The notes: a model not told the origin generated them from the sequence alone. Counted from the stretch's first letter, positions 52,803-62,692 are shown. The stretch: 64,000 nucleotides of DNA from Acidobacteriaceae bacterium (GCA_035944135.1 DASZBM010000010.1:806001-870000); one strand, 5' to 3'. A program made the numbers and translations.

Positions 52803-53957
52803 TTAAGCGTCGGCGAGAACGATCTTCGCAATCGTGGCGAGTTGCATGAAGCTTGTGCCCTCGTAGATCTTGCCGATCTTCGCGTCGCGGTAGAACTTCT
52901 CGACGGGATAGTCCTTCACGAATCCCGCACCGCCGAAGACCTCGACGGCAAGCGATGCCGTACGTTCCGCCACCTCGGAGGCGTACAGCTTCGCCATCGC
53001 AGCCTCTTTGAGATAAGGCGCGCCCGCATCCTTCAACCGTGCGGCGTTGTAGACCAGCAGTCGTGCCGCCTCAATCTCGGTTGCCATGCGCGCGAGCTGG
53101 AACTGCATTGCCTGAAAATCGGCGAGCGCTTTGCCGAACTGCTTGCGCTCCTTGGCATATCGCGCCGCATGACGCCAAGCGCCAGCCGCAAGCCCCAGCA
53201 TCTGCGCTCCGATGCCGATGCGGCCTTCGTTCAGCGTCTCAATTGCAATCTTGTAACCCTTGCCCGGCTCACCGAGCACGTTCGCCGCAGGTACACGGCA
53301 GTTGTCAAAGCGCAGCTCACACGTAGAGCTGGCGCGGATTCCGAGCTTGTCTTCTTCCCGACCGATCGTGAATCCCTGCGCGCCCTTCTCGACGATGAAG
53401 CAGGTGATCCCCTTGTAGCCGAGCGCCGGATCGATCGTTGCAAACACAAGATAGATCGACGACTCGAGCGCATTCGTGATCCACAGCTTCGCTCCGTTGA
53501 GTATGTAGTCGCCCGTCGCGTCATCACGCGTAGCCCGGCACTGCAGCGCAAAGGCATCGGAGCCGGACGCTGCTTCAGACAGTGCGTACGACCCGGTGGC
53601 CCTGGTGGCCAATGCCGGAAGATATTGTTTCTTCTGCGCGTCGGTCCCCCAGAGCAGCAGCGCGTTAATCACCAGCGTGTTTTGCACATCGACCAGCACT
53701 CCGACGGCAGGATCGACGGCCGAGATTTCCTCAACAGCCAGAACCGCCTCAAACAGCGTGCCCGCCGCGCCGCCGTACTGCTCCGGAATCTGAATGCCCA
53801 TGAAACCGAGCTCGTGCAGCTTGCGCAGAAGGCCGGCGTCAAAGTGCGCCTGCTCATCCATCGTACGGACGAGGGGTGCGATCTCGGTTCGGGCAAAGTC
53901 GCGGACAGTGGAGCGAAAGAGCTGTTCGTCAGGAGAAAGCTGCGTAAGTGGTTGCAT
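52803..53957 (-). CDS. Acyl-CoA dehydrogenase, short/branched-chain type
   Basis: 384 aa, a full-length ACAD. SYALSEAASGSDAFAL (FAD/substrate loop), LWITNALESSIYLVFA, then QMLGLAAGAWRHAARYAKER, FGKALADFQAMQFQLA, and the C-terminal KIYEGTS containing the catalytic Glu. The EGT context is the one used in short-chain, isovaleryl- and 2-methyl-branched enzymes. It oxidises an acyl-CoA to the 2-enoyl form with FAD. Located 34 bases before kynA; it could feed the leucine route at 35-40 kb, but this is inferred. Confidence 0.9.
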   Translation of the reverse strand: MQPLTQLSPDEQLFRSTVRDFARTEIAPLVRTMDEQAHFDAGLLRKLHELGFMGIQIPEQYGGAAGTLFEAVLAVEEISAVDPAVGVLVDVQNTLVINALLLWGTDAQKKQYLPALATRATGSYALSEAASGSDAFALQCRATRDDATGDYILNGAKLWITNALESSIYLVFATIDPALGYKGITCFIVEKGAQGFTIGREEDKLGIRASSTCELRFDNCRVPAANVLGEPGKGYKIAIETLNEGRIGIGAQMLGLAAGAWRHAARYAKERKQFGKALADFQAMQFQLARMATEIEAARLLVYNAARLKDAGAPYLKEAAMAKLYASEVAERTASLAVEVFGGAGFVKDYPVEKFYRDAKIGKIYEGTSFMQLATIAKIVLADA

Positions 53958-54096
53958 AGTATCGCGCCGAGTTTAGCGTAGCGAACGGGCATCACGCATG
54001 GTTCTCGGCCGTTTAGCGCGCGTCAAGCAAGGATTGCAGCCCAAACCCGGCAGAGCTATAATGCGCGCATAGGCACAGCTGGCGTTTCTTCGTGCG

Positions 54097-55113
54097 GTGC
54101 CGCGGGTGAGGTCCGTCTTCAGCGTAATCGTCGAGGATGTCCGGCTCGAAAACGGAGGGCCGCCTGGCCGCGAGGCAGGTGAGGCCGGTAGCTGGCGCGC
54201 TGTAACGCGCGTGCTCCGAAGTTGCAAGGCGGCGGTTGGTGGGGCTGTCGTCGACGTGACGAATGCTGTCTGGCCGGGCGATTGCCGTCTGTGCGGCGGG
54301 CCAATGCTCTCAATCAGCCGGGCAGGCGTTTGTGAGAGTTGTGTTGCGAGCGTAAAGCCGCAAGACGAGCTGTCCAACGTGCTCTGCAGCCGGTGTGGCG
54401 ATGCGCTGGGAATGGAGTCCGCGCGGTTCGCTGCCGCGATGGGAACATCTGAGTGCACGATGTGCAGGCTGGCTCCGCCGGAGTTCGCGCGCGCTGTCGC
54501 CTATGCGGAGTACGACGCTGAAGTCCGCGAGATGCTGCACCTGCTCAAGTTCAACGGCGTGCGCGAAGTTGCCGGACATCTCCTCGGTGACTATCTCGCC
54601 CAAGCCATCCTCAAACTCGAAGGTGAGACGGCGCGCGAGCTGCTCGTGATTCCCGTCCCGCTCTTCGCGGCGCGCGAATGTAGCCGCGGCTTCAATCAGT
54701 CGAAGCTGCTCGCTGAGTCCGCCATGAAGCGCCTGCGCAAGCTGCGCCGCGGATGGAAGTTTCAGCTCGACACCAAATCATTCGCTCGCGTGAAGGACAC
54801 GCATGCATTGTTTACTCTGCAGCCCCACGAGAGGCGTAAGAGTCTGCGCGGAGCTTTTCGCGTAATCGATGCGACACCAATACGCGGGCGCGAGGTGCTG
54901 CTGATTGACGACATCATGACCACCGGAGCAACGGCGCGAGAATGTGCGCGTGTTCTGCGCCGCGCCGGCGCGGCGAAGGTCTGGGTCGCGACGGTCGCGA
55001 AGGCGCAGCCGGAGAGTGTCAAAGTTCTCACTGCCGATCGTTTCGGCGAGGAGATGGTCGCGCGTTGGGATGCGGTGCCTGTGCAGACAACGGAGGCGCA
55101 GGCGAGTTTTTAG
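54097..55113 (+). CDS. ComF-family phosphoribosyltransferase-like protein
   Basis: Up to 338 aa from a GTG; the true start may be one of several nearby GTGs. Four-cysteine zinc motifs (CRLCGG, CESC, CSRCGD, CTMC) occupy ~90-150, followed by YDAEVREMLHLLKFNG and a PRTase domain with the PRPP loop LLIDDIMTTGAT (Asp271-Asp272). ComF/GntX proteins assist DNA uptake in naturally competent bacteria. comM is found 6 kb downstream. The first ~40 residues are not family-like, favouring a shorter start. Confidence 0.88.
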   Translation: MPRVRSVFSVIVEDVRLENGGPPGREAGEAGSWRAVTRVLRSCKAAVGGAVVDVTNAVWPGDCRLCGGPMLSISRAGVCESCVASVKPQDELSNVLCSRCGDALGMESARFAAAMGTSECTMCRLAPPEFARAVAYAEYDAEVREMLHLLKFNGVREVAGHLLGDYLAQAILKLEGETARELLVIPVPLFAARECSRGFNQSKLLAESAMKRLRKLRRGWKFQLDTKSFARVKDTHALFTLQPHERRKSLRGAFRVIDATPIRGREVLLIDDIMTTGATARECARVLRRAGAAKVWVATVAKAQPESVKVLTADRFGEEMVARWDAVPVQTTEAQASF

Positions 55114-55140
55114 GCAATCGGAACCTTGGGGAGGGTTGTG

Positions 55141-55788
55141 ATGCAGACGGGCAAGATGAGAGGGAAGCGCAATCGACACCACACCACGCAGCCGGTGCCC
55201 GGCACCGCGCGCGCGGAGGCGCTGGAGATTCGCTCGGGCGTGTTCAGACAACCGGCCATGCAGACGCCAGTGCTCGTGCTCAACGCAAGCTACGAGCCGA
55301 TCAACATCTGTGGCGCCCGGCGTGCGCTGGTTCTGGTGCTCAAGGGCGTCGCGCGCACCGAGGAAGAGCAGGGAAGCATGCTGCATTCGCACCGCATGAA
55401 TATCCAGATGCCGAGCGTGATTCGCCTGCTGGAGTACCGCCGCATTCCGCACCAGACGCGCGCTCTCAGCCGCAAGAACATCCTGCTGCGCGATCGCAAC
55501 ACCTGCCAGTATTGCCAGAACGTGCTCACGTCCGCCGAGCTGACTCTGGATCATGTGGTTCCGCGTTCGCGCGGCGGCCTCTCCACCTGGGAAAATCTTG
55601 TGGCCTGCTGCCGGGAGTGCAACCGCCGCAAAGGCAGCCATATGCTGCATGAGCTCCTGGATATGAAGCTACTGCGCGAGCCTCGCCCATTCACGCTGCA
55701 CACCAGCCGCCACATCATGCGCATGATAGGCAGCGCGGATGCCGCGTGGAGAAAGTATCTCTACTTCGAAAACGAAACCGCAGCCTGA
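55141..55788 (+). CDS. HNH endonuclease family protein
   Basis: 215 aa from the ATG at 55141 with GGGAGGG five bases upstream. The fold begins [15 protein letters not shown], followed by NTCQYC, the HNH core [11 protein letters not shown] (Asp137, His138), [14 protein letters not shown] and a helical C-terminus. CQYC and CREC supply structural zinc. The domain cuts DNA but its cellular role in this single-copy bacterial family is not established. A strong terminator follows. About 25 bases after comF. Confidence 0.88.
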   Translation: MQTGKMRGKRNRHHTTQPVPGTARAEALEIRSGVFRQPAMQTPVLVLNASYEPINICGARRALVLVLKGVARTEEEQGSMLHSHRMNIQMPSVIRLLEYRRIPHQTRALSRKNILLRDRNTCQYCQNVLTSAELTLDHVVPRSRGGLSTWENLVACCRECNRRKGSHMLHELLDMKLLREPRPFTLHTSRHIMRMIGSADAAWRKYLYFENETAA

Positions 55789-55811
55789 TTCGCAAAGTAG
55801 TCCTGCAACGG

Positions 55812-55842
55812 AGCGCGGCGATCTGCCGCGCTTTTTATTTTA
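55812..55842 (+). terminator. Rho-independent terminator after the HNH gene
   Basis: GCGCGGC (55813-55819) and GCCGCGC (55825-55831) pair perfectly around GATCT and are followed by TTTTTATTTT. It lies 24 bases past the HNH stop and also opposite the end of the convergent GT87 gene. Confidence 0.85.
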
Positions 55843-57153
55843 TGGCGCCGGCTCGGTTACGCCGTTCGTGACATTCCGCGCCAGCCGCATCAGCACAAAC
55901 AGCATCAGCAGCGCACCGAAGTACAGGTAGGACTGCAGCACATTCCAGCCGCGATGTGGCGCCAGAAAGTTCGTTGCAGTCAGCGCGTTCAGCGTGAGAA
56001 AACTCGCCAGCGCCAGCAGCCATGGTGGCCGCTGCTGCCAGCATCCATACGCAAACCACACCCACGCGGCAATCGCGAAAACGATGCCGTAGTGGTGCTC
56101 CCACGCCATCGGCGACGAAACCACAGAAGCCAAGCCGGTTGCTGCTAGATCAGCCGTCGATCCCCGCAGCTTACCCCATGGGAACACCAGCGCACCGCCA
56201 ATAAGCACGAGCCCGGTGATCAGCGTGACGTGATAAACCCACGCGATATAAGGCGTGTACAGATGCGGCGTGTAGCTGATGTTTTCGCCATTGCCGATCA
56301 CTCGATTCAGCGTGCCAAACATTGACTGGTTGCCGTAGTGCGATTGCGCCTTCCTGCTCAAGCTCGAGAGCACATGAATGTAATCGAGGTTGTTGTGCCA
56401 GCCGAAGACGAGCGTCGAGAATGCGATCAGCACGACAGCGCACACAAGAAACGCGACCGCGGCATTCCACCGTCGGCGCACAATCATCCAGATCCACAGC
56501 AGCCCATACTGCGGTTTCACGAACGCAAGCAGCGCCGCAACCACACCCGCCGATCGCTCGCGTCCTTCCGTCCACAGCAGCAGCAACGCTGCGAACAATA
56601 ACGACAGAAACGTCTGCGCGTTGCCCAGCGCATATCCCTTGATGAGCGGATAGCAGCCGATGCACGCCAGCATCACCGCGACGATCGACTTCCAATCAAT
56701 CGAAACGCCGCGCCTTCGCAGGAGCCGCTGCCCCATCCACAACGAGACCGCGCCCACACCGAGCACCGCGAGCCACGACGTCAACGCCAGAATCTTGAGA
56801 ATCGCGGGCTCGCTCAGGCCGAGATTGCGCAGCGCAACGAGCGGCAGCAGGCTCGCCAGCGGGTAGATGAGCGTGTCATAAAGATGCGCGTAATAGATTG
56901 GTTCCGTTGGATGCGCCGCGAAATAATCGAGCGACTTCAGCATCGGCAGCCACGAATCGGTCCACTGCCGCACGTGCACAAACTGCAAAAAGTACTGCTT
57001 GATTCCACCTGGATTGCCCAGCCCTGCAACCCGGCAGATCGCCCACTGACCTCCATTCGCGAGAAACAGGCTGCCAAGCACAAACGTGAGCAGCCGCGTG
57101 CTGTGCGGGCGCGGCGAAGACTCGCTCGGCGAAGGAACACCCATTGCGCTCAC
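55840..57153 (-). CDS. GT87-like polyprenol-phosphate-mannose mannosyltransferase
   Basis: 437 aa with about ten hydrophobic helices. The segments PIYYAHLYDTLIYPLASLLP, GYALGNAQTFLSLLFAALLL, ALLAFVKPQYGLLWIWMI and SPMAWEHHYGIVFA match DUF2029/GT87 (PimE-like) proteins. The early Asp/Tyr-rich loop would hold the catalytic base. They transfer mannose from polyprenyl phosphate to a glycolipid outside the membrane. The acceptor is unknown. Start at MSAMGVP; MGVP is possible too. Confidence 0.75.
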   Translation of the reverse strand: MSAMGVPSPSESSPRPHSTRLLTFVLGSLFLANGGQWAICRVAGLGNPGGIKQYFLQFVHVRQWTDSWLPMLKSLDYFAAHPTEPIYYAHLYDTLIYPLASLLPLVALRNLGLSEPAILKILALTSWLAVLGVGAVSLWMGQRLLRRRGVSIDWKSIVAVMLACIGCYPLIKGYALGNAQTFLSLLFAALLLLWTEGRERSAGVVAALLAFVKPQYGLLWIWMIVRRRWNAAVAFLVCAVVLIAFSTLVFGWHNNLDYIHVLSSLSRKAQSHYGNQSMFGTLNRVIGNGENISYTPHLYTPYIAWVYHVTLITGLVLIGGALVFPWGKLRGSTADLAATGLASVVSSPMAWEHHYGIVFAIAAWVWFAYGCWQQRPPWLLALASFLTLNALTATNFLAPHRGWNVLQSYLYFGALLMLFVLMRLARNVTNGVTEPAP

Positions 57154-57187
57154 TATAACAAGCGCGCTTCGACGCGCTCCCTCACCA

Positions 57188-58693
57188 TCAACACTCGATG
57201 ATGTTCAGCGCGAGCCCCGCCAGCGACGTCTCCTTATACCGAGACTGCATATCCATGCCCGTGCGGTACATCGTCTCAATCACCTGGTCCAGCGAAATCT
57301 TGTGCGTGCCTTGATCGTTCATCGCGAGCCGGGCCGCGTTCACAGCCTTCACCGCGCCCATGCCATTGCGTTCGATGCATGGAATCTGCACCAGCCCGCC
57401 GATCGGGTCGCACGTCATCCCAAGGTTGTGCTCCATCGCGATCTCCGCCGCATGCTCAACCGCGGCATTGTCCCCATTCAGCGCAGCCACCAGGCCACCC
57501 GCAGCCATCGAGCACGCCACACCCACCTCGCCCTGGCATCCAACCTCCGCGCCCGAAATCGATGCGTTCTCCTTGTACAGAATCCCGACCGCCGCGGCCG
57601 CAAGAAAGTAGCGCAGCAAACCCTGCTGCTTCTCGGCGTCGCTCAAATCCTCGCTCGCGTGGTGCAGGTAGTAGTACGCGATCGCCGGAATCACACCCGC
57701 GGCGCCGTTCGTCGGCGCGGTCACCACGCGCCCTCCAGCGGCATTTTCTTCATTCACTGCCATGGCCACCATGGTCACCGTGTCGAGCGGGGCCAGCGGA
57801 TCGCGCGCCTTGTTTTCACGGTCGAGCCTCGCCGCGCGGGCTGCCAGCCCCGGCGCGCGCCGCCGCACATTCAATCCGCCAGGCAGTGTTCCTTCCGTCT
57901 GCAGCCCGCGCTCGATGCACCGCTCCATCGTGTGCCACAGCGTGAGAATCGCCGCCTCGATTTGCTGCTCCGGCGTCAGCGTTGCCATGTCCGGAGGCGC
58001 ATCATTGTCAGGCCGCGCCGGCGAGACGATGCGGTCAATGCGCCGCGTGATCGACGGATCGCCCAGCAGCGAGACCTCATTGCGCAGGATCATCTCGGCA
58101 ATGGAGAGCCCATGTTCCTCGCCCAGCCGCAACAACTCTGCCGCGCTCGAAAACGGATACGGCACATTCCTCTTTGCCGCTACTGACGAGCTCGACTGCT
58201 CGAACTCTGCGGCTGACAGGATGAAGCCCCCGCCAACCGAGTAGAAGATATCCGACGCAACCACATTCCCCGTCGCGTCGAACACCGTAAATCGCATGCC
58301 GTTCGGATGCGTCGGGTGCTGCGGGTCCGGATACATCTGATCGCGGTGAAAGCGAAGCTGCTCGTTCTCTCGGAACGCCACATCGCGTCGGCCCATCAGC
58401 TTCAGCTTGTGCTCCTTGCGAACTCGCTCGAGCATCGAATCGATCTGATCCAGCGCAACCGTATCCGGGGACTCACCCGACAGACCCAGCAACACAGCAC
58501 GGTCCGTGCCATGCCCATGTCCCGTAAGCGCGAGCGAGCCGTACAGGTCGACGGTGATCGACTCCGCCCTGTCGAGAAGCTGTTGTGCGTCGAGCTCCCG
58601 CAGAAACCGCAGTGCTGCCCGCATTGGACCGACGGTGTGTGAGCTGCTAGGCCCGATACCGATCTTGAAGAGCTCGAAGAGGCTGGTGTTCAT
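57188..58693 (-). CDS. sdaA: L-serine ammonia-lyase, iron-sulfur dependent
   Basis: 501 aa single-chain SdaA. PSSSHTVGP near residues 15-23 is the family's substrate loop; the GSLALTGHGHGTDRA and SVGGGFILSA segments follow. In the C-terminal alpha domain GAEVGCQGEVGVACSMAAGG and MTCDPIGGLVQIPC provide the conserved cysteines for the 4Fe-4S cluster. It converts serine to pyruvate and ammonia. Monocistronic by context. Confidence 0.95.
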   Translation of the reverse strand: MNTSLFELFKIGIGPSSSHTVGPMRAALRFLRELDAQQLLDRAESITVDLYGSLALTGHGHGTDRAVLLGLSGESPDTVALDQIDSMLERVRKEHKLKLMGRRDVAFRENEQLRFHRDQMYPDPQHPTHPNGMRFTVFDATGNVVASDIFYSVGGGFILSAAEFEQSSSSVAAKRNVPYPFSSAAELLRLGEEHGLSIAEMILRNEVSLLGDPSITRRIDRIVSPARPDNDAPPDMATLTPEQQIEAAILTLWHTMERCIERGLQTEGTLPGGLNVRRRAPGLAARAARLDRENKARDPLAPLDTVTMVAMAVNEENAAGGRVVTAPTNGAAGVIPAIAYYYLHHASEDLSDAEKQQGLLRYFLAAAAVGILYKENASISGAEVGCQGEVGVACSMAAGGLVAALNGDNAAVEHAAEIAMEHNLGMTCDPIGGLVQIPCIERNGMGAVKAVNAARLAMNDQGTHKISLDQVIETMYRTGMDMQSRYKETSLAGLALNIIEC

Positions 58694-58741
58694 CCGTCGC
58701 TATTGTAGGCGTGCCGAACCGCGCGTGGCTTGTTCGATCTC

Positions 58742-59659
58742 CTACGTTCTGACTCGGGCGCCGCGCGCGCAGTTGATATACGCTGCTGCCGCAGTCAGCC
58801 GCACCGGCAGCTTCGGGTCGCTGAAGAGTTCACCCAGTGACTTCACCGCCGCGGCGTCGTGGCGTTGCCCCAGCGCCTTTGCGGCTGCTGCACGCACTGC
58901 CGCATCCTTGTCATCCAGCGCGTCCATCAACTCCGCGTCGATTCCCCGCGCATGGCTCTCCGCAAGCAGGTTGATCGCCGCTGCTCTGGATGCATCACCG
59001 CCGCTCTTCCGCATATATTCCACTGCCCTGATGCCGAATCCGAACGGCCCAAGCAGCAGCGACGCACCGTCTGTTGCTCCCATCATTGCGAGCTCGCCCG
59101 GATGATGCAGTTCGTGATTCACATCATTTTTCGCGCCATGCATCAGCCCCGGCGTTGCCTTGCGATCACCGTCGGCCACGGCCTTCAGCACCTCTTCGCC
59201 GGAGCGGTCGCCCATCTTCCACATCGTCGCTGCCGCCGTAAAGACAATCTGCGGCTCTGAATCCTTCAGCCGTTCACGCAGCGCCGGAAGCAGCGCGCGA
59301 TTCTTCGTCTGTCCTGCTGCGAGGATTGCCGCGGTACGCACCTCCATGTCGGGGTCATTCATTCCTTCGCGGATCATCTTCGCCGCACGCGCGTCCGAAC
59401 CCATCGTTCCCAGCGCTGCCATTGCGCTGATGCGTGTCACGACAGCTTTGTGCGTCGCTGTCGCCAGCATGTTCCATGCAGACTCAACGCTCGCCGACGC
59501 CGCCTTCACCTCCGGCTCCTCAGCCTCTTGGACAGGCGTGTTCGATCCGACGATCATTGCGTCGGCGTGTGTCACTACTTTTTGTGCCGAGGATCGCGCA
59601 CTTGTGAAGACAAAAGGAAACAAAACGGCTAGCGTGACGAGCTTGCGCGAGGCGTGCAT
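58742..59659 (-). CDS. Exported HEAT-repeat protein A
   Basis: 305 aa. Signal peptide (LVTLAVLFPFVFTSARSSAQ), then five or so HEAT-type helical repeats (AMAALGTMGSDARAAKMI, VRTAAILAAGQTKNRALLP, AAVRAAAAKALGQR, LPVRLTAAAAYINCA). A Gly-rich insertion in the middle reads GASLLLGPFGFGIRA. Such repeats mediate protein-protein contacts. GAGG lies six bases before the ATG. It is a clear tandem duplicate of the next gene upstream on this strand. Confidence 0.75.
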   Translation of the reverse strand: MHASRKLVTLAVLFPFVFTSARSSAQKVVTHADAMIVGSNTPVQEAEEPEVKAASASVESAWNMLATATHKAVVTRISAMAALGTMGSDARAAKMIREGMNDPDMEVRTAAILAAGQTKNRALLPALRERLKDSEPQIVFTAAATMWKMGDRSGEEVLKAVADGDRKATPGLMHGAKNDVNHELHHPGELAMMGATDGASLLLGPFGFGIRAVEYMRKSGGDASRAAAINLLAESHARGIDAELMDALDDKDAAVRAAAAKALGQRHDAAAVKSLGELFSDPKLPVRLTAAAAYINCARGARVRT

Positions 59660-59708
59660 CCGATCCCTCGTTTCTAAAGACGAATTCGTACGTCAGGCCC
59701 GGGAAGCT

Positions 59709-60680
59709 CTAGAACTCGCACTCTGAATCCGACGGCGTCGGAATGTTGTGAATCGCCCGCAGATAGGTCGCCGCTGCGGTCAGCCGCACGGCCAGCTTGT
59801 TGTCGCCGAACATTGGCTGCACCAGCTTGGCCGTGTCATCGCCCGTCCAACGGCCCAGGCCCTTTGCCGCCGCGGCTCGCACAGCTGGTTCGCCGTCGGT
59901 CAGGTCCTGCACCAGGACCTCGTGAACCTGATCGGTATGCTGTTTCGCGAGCTGATCGATAGCGGCCGCTCGTGGCGCGGCTCCGCTGTCCTTATTCACC
60001 ATCTCGATCGCCTTCAGCCCAACGCCGAATGGACCCAGGAAGTATCCCGACCCCTGATTGACGGCAATCATTGCCATCGTCTTCGGACTGTGCAGATCCT
60101 TCGCGGCTTTGTGTTTCTCGCTCTTGATCAGTCCCGGGGCAGCTTTGTGGTCGCCCAGAGCCACCGCCGTCAACAGGTCCTGCCCTGCTTCGTCATGCAT
60201 CTTCCACAGCGTGATCGCGGCGGTGTAGGCGACAAGGGAGTTGTCGTCGTCCAGCACGCGTTCGAGCGGCGGCAGTAATTTCGGGTTCTTCGTGAGTCCG
60301 GCAGCCAAGACGGCCGCGACGCGCACGTCATAGTCCTTGGCAGTGAATCCCTCTTCGATCAGCCGCGCCGCACGCTCGTCATTGCCCATCGTCCCCAGCG
60401 CCGCCATGGCCTGGACGCGGTCATGCGCCGGTCGTCCCGGCCCCGCTGCATCCGTCAGGATCGACCACGCGCGAATCTCGTTCGGCTCGAAGTTCTGTCC
60501 CTTTTCCTCTGGCTGACGCTGGTCCCGTGGCGGGGGCGCGACTTCCTGCGGCTGCGCCTGCTGGACGGGCGCGGGCTGTTGCTGCGGCGGAGGCGTCGGA
60601 GTGGTGTCCTGCGCATGAACCGGCCCGAAAGTAAGGCCGGCCAAAAGGGCGAAGCAAACCGTCGAGCGACGTGCGTTCAT
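59709..60680 (-). CDS. Exported HEAT-repeat protein B (tandem paralogue)
   Basis: 323 aa from MNARRST, chosen over a longer frame because AGAGGAG lies just upstream and a signal peptide (FALLAGLTFGPVHAQ) starts there. A Pro/Gln-rich spacer (~23-60) precedes HEAT-like repeats aligned block by block with paralogue A: MAALGTMGNDERAARLI, AAVLAAGLTKNPKLLP, VRAAAAKGLGRW, and the insertion YFLGPFGVGLKAIE. 49 bases separate the two genes. Envelope scaffold function is inferred only. Confidence 0.75.
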   Translation of the reverse strand: MNARRSTVCFALLAGLTFGPVHAQDTTPTPPPQQQPAPVQQAQPQEVAPPPRDQRQPEEKGQNFEPNEIRAWSILTDAAGPGRPAHDRVQAMAALGTMGNDERAARLIEEGFTAKDYDVRVAAVLAAGLTKNPKLLPPLERVLDDDNSLVAYTAAITLWKMHDEAGQDLLTAVALGDHKAAPGLIKSEKHKAAKDLHSPKTMAMIAVNQGSGYFLGPFGVGLKAIEMVNKDSGAAPRAAAIDQLAKQHTDQVHEVLVQDLTDGEPAVRAAAAKGLGRWTGDDTAKLVQPMFGDNKLAVRLTAAATYLRAIHNIPTPSDSECEF

Positions 60681-60909
60681 AGGCTCCTCTGTCCTAAACC
60701 TCGGCGCTCGCCCCGACGGTAACAGGGTGCGCAAAGTTCATAAGAATACAGATACTTACGACGCAGAAGGATTGACTGCGGTTGTTTCCTGACCAGATGA
60801 ACTTCGCGTCAGACACGGACGGAAGTGGTACCCCGGCTGCTCAGCTTGCGTTCCTGGCAGTGCTAGACTGAGCGCACTTTCCGGGCTCAACGGGCTCTGC
60901 AGGCGGGAC

Positions 60910-62502
60910 ATGCTGTTCAAGACGCGCAGCGCTGCGGTCTACGGGATCGACGCGCACCTGATCGATGTAGAAGTAGACTTCTCGAACGTTGCACAGAAAG
61001 AAGAGACCTTCAGCGTCGTAGGCCTTCCCGACGCCTCCGTTCGCGAGAGCCGTGACCGCGTTCGCTCAGCCATCAAGAACTCCGGCTTCGACCTTCCGCC
61101 CACCCGTATCACCATCAATCTCGCGCCCGCCGACCTCAAGAAAGAGGGCTCCGGCTTCGATCTCCCCATCGCTGTCGGCATCCTGGGAGCTTACGGCGGC
61201 CTCGCAATTGCCGACATTAGCGACTTCGTCCTGGTCGGCGAGCTCGGCCTGGATGGGAGCATTCGCGCCGTTCAGGGCATGCTGCCTATCGCCATCGCCG
61301 CAAAAAATGCAGGCATCCACCACCTCATCATCCCGGCCGCCAACGCGCGCGAAGCCGCCGTCGTGGATGGCGTCAGCGTCTACCCCGTCCGCAGCCTGCT
61401 CGAGGTCCGCGAACTCCTCAACTCCGCCGCACATGGGCCGGTCAAGGCTGAGCCTCTCCGCGTTGAATCCCGAGCGCTGCTTGAAGAAGCCCTCGACCAC
61501 ATCGCCGACTTCCGCGACGTCCGCGGCCAGCATGTAGCCAAGCGAGCGCTTGAGGTCGCCGCGGCCGGTGGCCACAACATCCTCATGATCGGTCCACCTG
61601 GCTCCGGCAAAACCATGCTGGCCAAGCGCCTGCCGTCGATCCTCGCGCCCCTGCGCTTCGAAGAGGCCCTCGAGACCACGAAGATTCACTCCGTCGCGGG
61701 CGTCCTCAACAAGGACGAGGGCCTCGTCACCCAGCGGCCCTTCCGCTCGCCTCACCACACCATCTCCGACGCGGGCCTCATTGGCGGCGGCATGGTCCCG
61801 CGGCCCGGCGAGGTCAGCCTCTCGCACAACGGTCTCCTCTTTCTCGACGAGCTCCCCGAGTTTCCGCGCAACGTCCTCGAGGTCCTCCGTCAGCCGCTCG
61901 AAGACGGCAACGTCACCATCGCCCGCGCGGCCATGTCGCTCTCGTTCCCCGCGCGCTTCATGCTCGCCGCGGCCATGAACCCCTGTCCCTGCGGCTACTT
62001 CAACGACAAGAGCCGCAACTGCATGTGCACGCCGCCCATGATTCAGCGCTACGTCTCCAAGGTCAGCGGCCCTCTGCTCGATCGCATCGACATCCACATC
62101 GAGGTCCCCGCCGTCCAGTACAAGGAGCTCCGCGGCGGACAGGCCTCCGAAGGCTCGAGCGAGATCCGCACCCGCGTCATGAAGGCCCGCGAGCGCCAGC
62201 ACACCCGCTTCCTCGAATCCGAAGCCCGCACCAGTGGAAGTCCGCGTGCGGCGAGTCGCGCTGTCTATTCCAACGCGCAGATGACCACCAAACAAATTCG
62301 CACCCACTGCGAGCTCTCCAGCGACGCCGAAAAGCTGCTCGAGCGCGCCATGCAGCAGCAGGGCCTCAGCGCCCGCGCCCACGACCGAATCCTCAAGGTC
62401 GCCCGCACCATCGCCGACCTGGACGACTCGCAGGGAATCGCTGTGAAGCACATTGCCGAAGCGATCCAGTACCGCACGCTCGACCGCAGCTACTGGGCCT
62501 AG
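60910..62502 (+). CDS. comM: ComM/YifB-family Mg-chelatase-like AAA+ ATPase
   Basis: 530 aa. N-terminal Lon-protease-like domain (~1-170: [34 protein letters not shown]), then AAA+ core with Walker A GPPGSGKT at 228-235, Walker [11 protein letters not shown], and the C-terminal winged lid ([12 protein letters not shown]). A CPCGYFND cysteine pair is conserved in the family. ComM is a hexameric helicase that drives branch migration during natural transformation. comF is 6 kb upstream. The promoter was not clear. Confidence 0.95.
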   Translation: MLFKTRSAAVYGIDAHLIDVEVDFSNVAQKEETFSVVGLPDASVRESRDRVRSAIKNSGFDLPPTRITINLAPADLKKEGSGFDLPIAVGILGAYGGLAIADISDFVLVGELGLDGSIRAVQGMLPIAIAAKNAGIHHLIIPAANAREAAVVDGVSVYPVRSLLEVRELLNSAAHGPVKAEPLRVESRALLEEALDHIADFRDVRGQHVAKRALEVAAAGGHNILMIGPPGSGKTMLAKRLPSILAPLRFEEALETTKIHSVAGVLNKDEGLVTQRPFRSPHHTISDAGLIGGGMVPRPGEVSLSHNGLLFLDELPEFPRNVLEVLRQPLEDGNVTIARAAMSLSFPARFMLAAAMNPCPCGYFNDKSRNCMCTPPMIQRYVSKVSGPLLDRIDIHIEVPAVQYKELRGGQASEGSSEIRTRVMKARERQHTRFLESEARTSGSPRAASRAVYSNAQMTTKQIRTHCELSSDAEKLLERAMQQQGLSARAHDRILKVARTIADLDDSQGIAVKHIAEAIQYRTLDRSYWA

Positions 62503-62547
62503 CTCCTTCCCCGTTCCCCGACGAACCCGAGTAGTCACACGTTTGCC

Positions 62548-62616
62548 TAAATTTCTACCCACCCTGCTATCTGCCTGAAAACAGGCCAACTCCTTGCGAG
62601 TAGGTAAATTTCTACC
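62548..62616. repeat. Two TAAATTTCTACC direct repeats upstream of a promoter
   Basis: TAAATTTCTACC occurs at 62548-62559 and 62605-62616. The second is nearly palindromic (GGTAAATTTCTACC). Between them is a small hairpin GCCTGaaaaCAGGC. The promoter -35 box starts 41 bases after the second copy, so these may be binding sites for a regulator. Confidence 0.45.
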
Positions 62617-62657
62617 GTTTTTGGGAGGCCAGTCGCATTACTGTTCAAAAAAAAGGA

Positions 62658-62686
62658 TTGACTCGTCCCGCCAGTGACGATAAGGT
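62658..62686 (+). promoter_or_regulatory. Candidate sigma-70-type promoter for the rpoZ leader
   Basis: TTGACT (62658-62663), a 17-base spacer and TAAGGT (62681-62686). A run of A residues (62647-62654) lies just upstream as an UP-like element. Expected transcription start is about 62693, leaving an untranslated leader of ~370 bases. Confidence 0.55.
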
Positions 62687-62692
62687 GCTTTT

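Noticed and set aside
61066-62589. 507-codon open frame antisense to comM
   Set aside because: Its composition mirrors comM codons, it has no ribosome-binding site, and comM is unmistakable with Walker A and B motifs. Long antisense frames are expected at this GC content.
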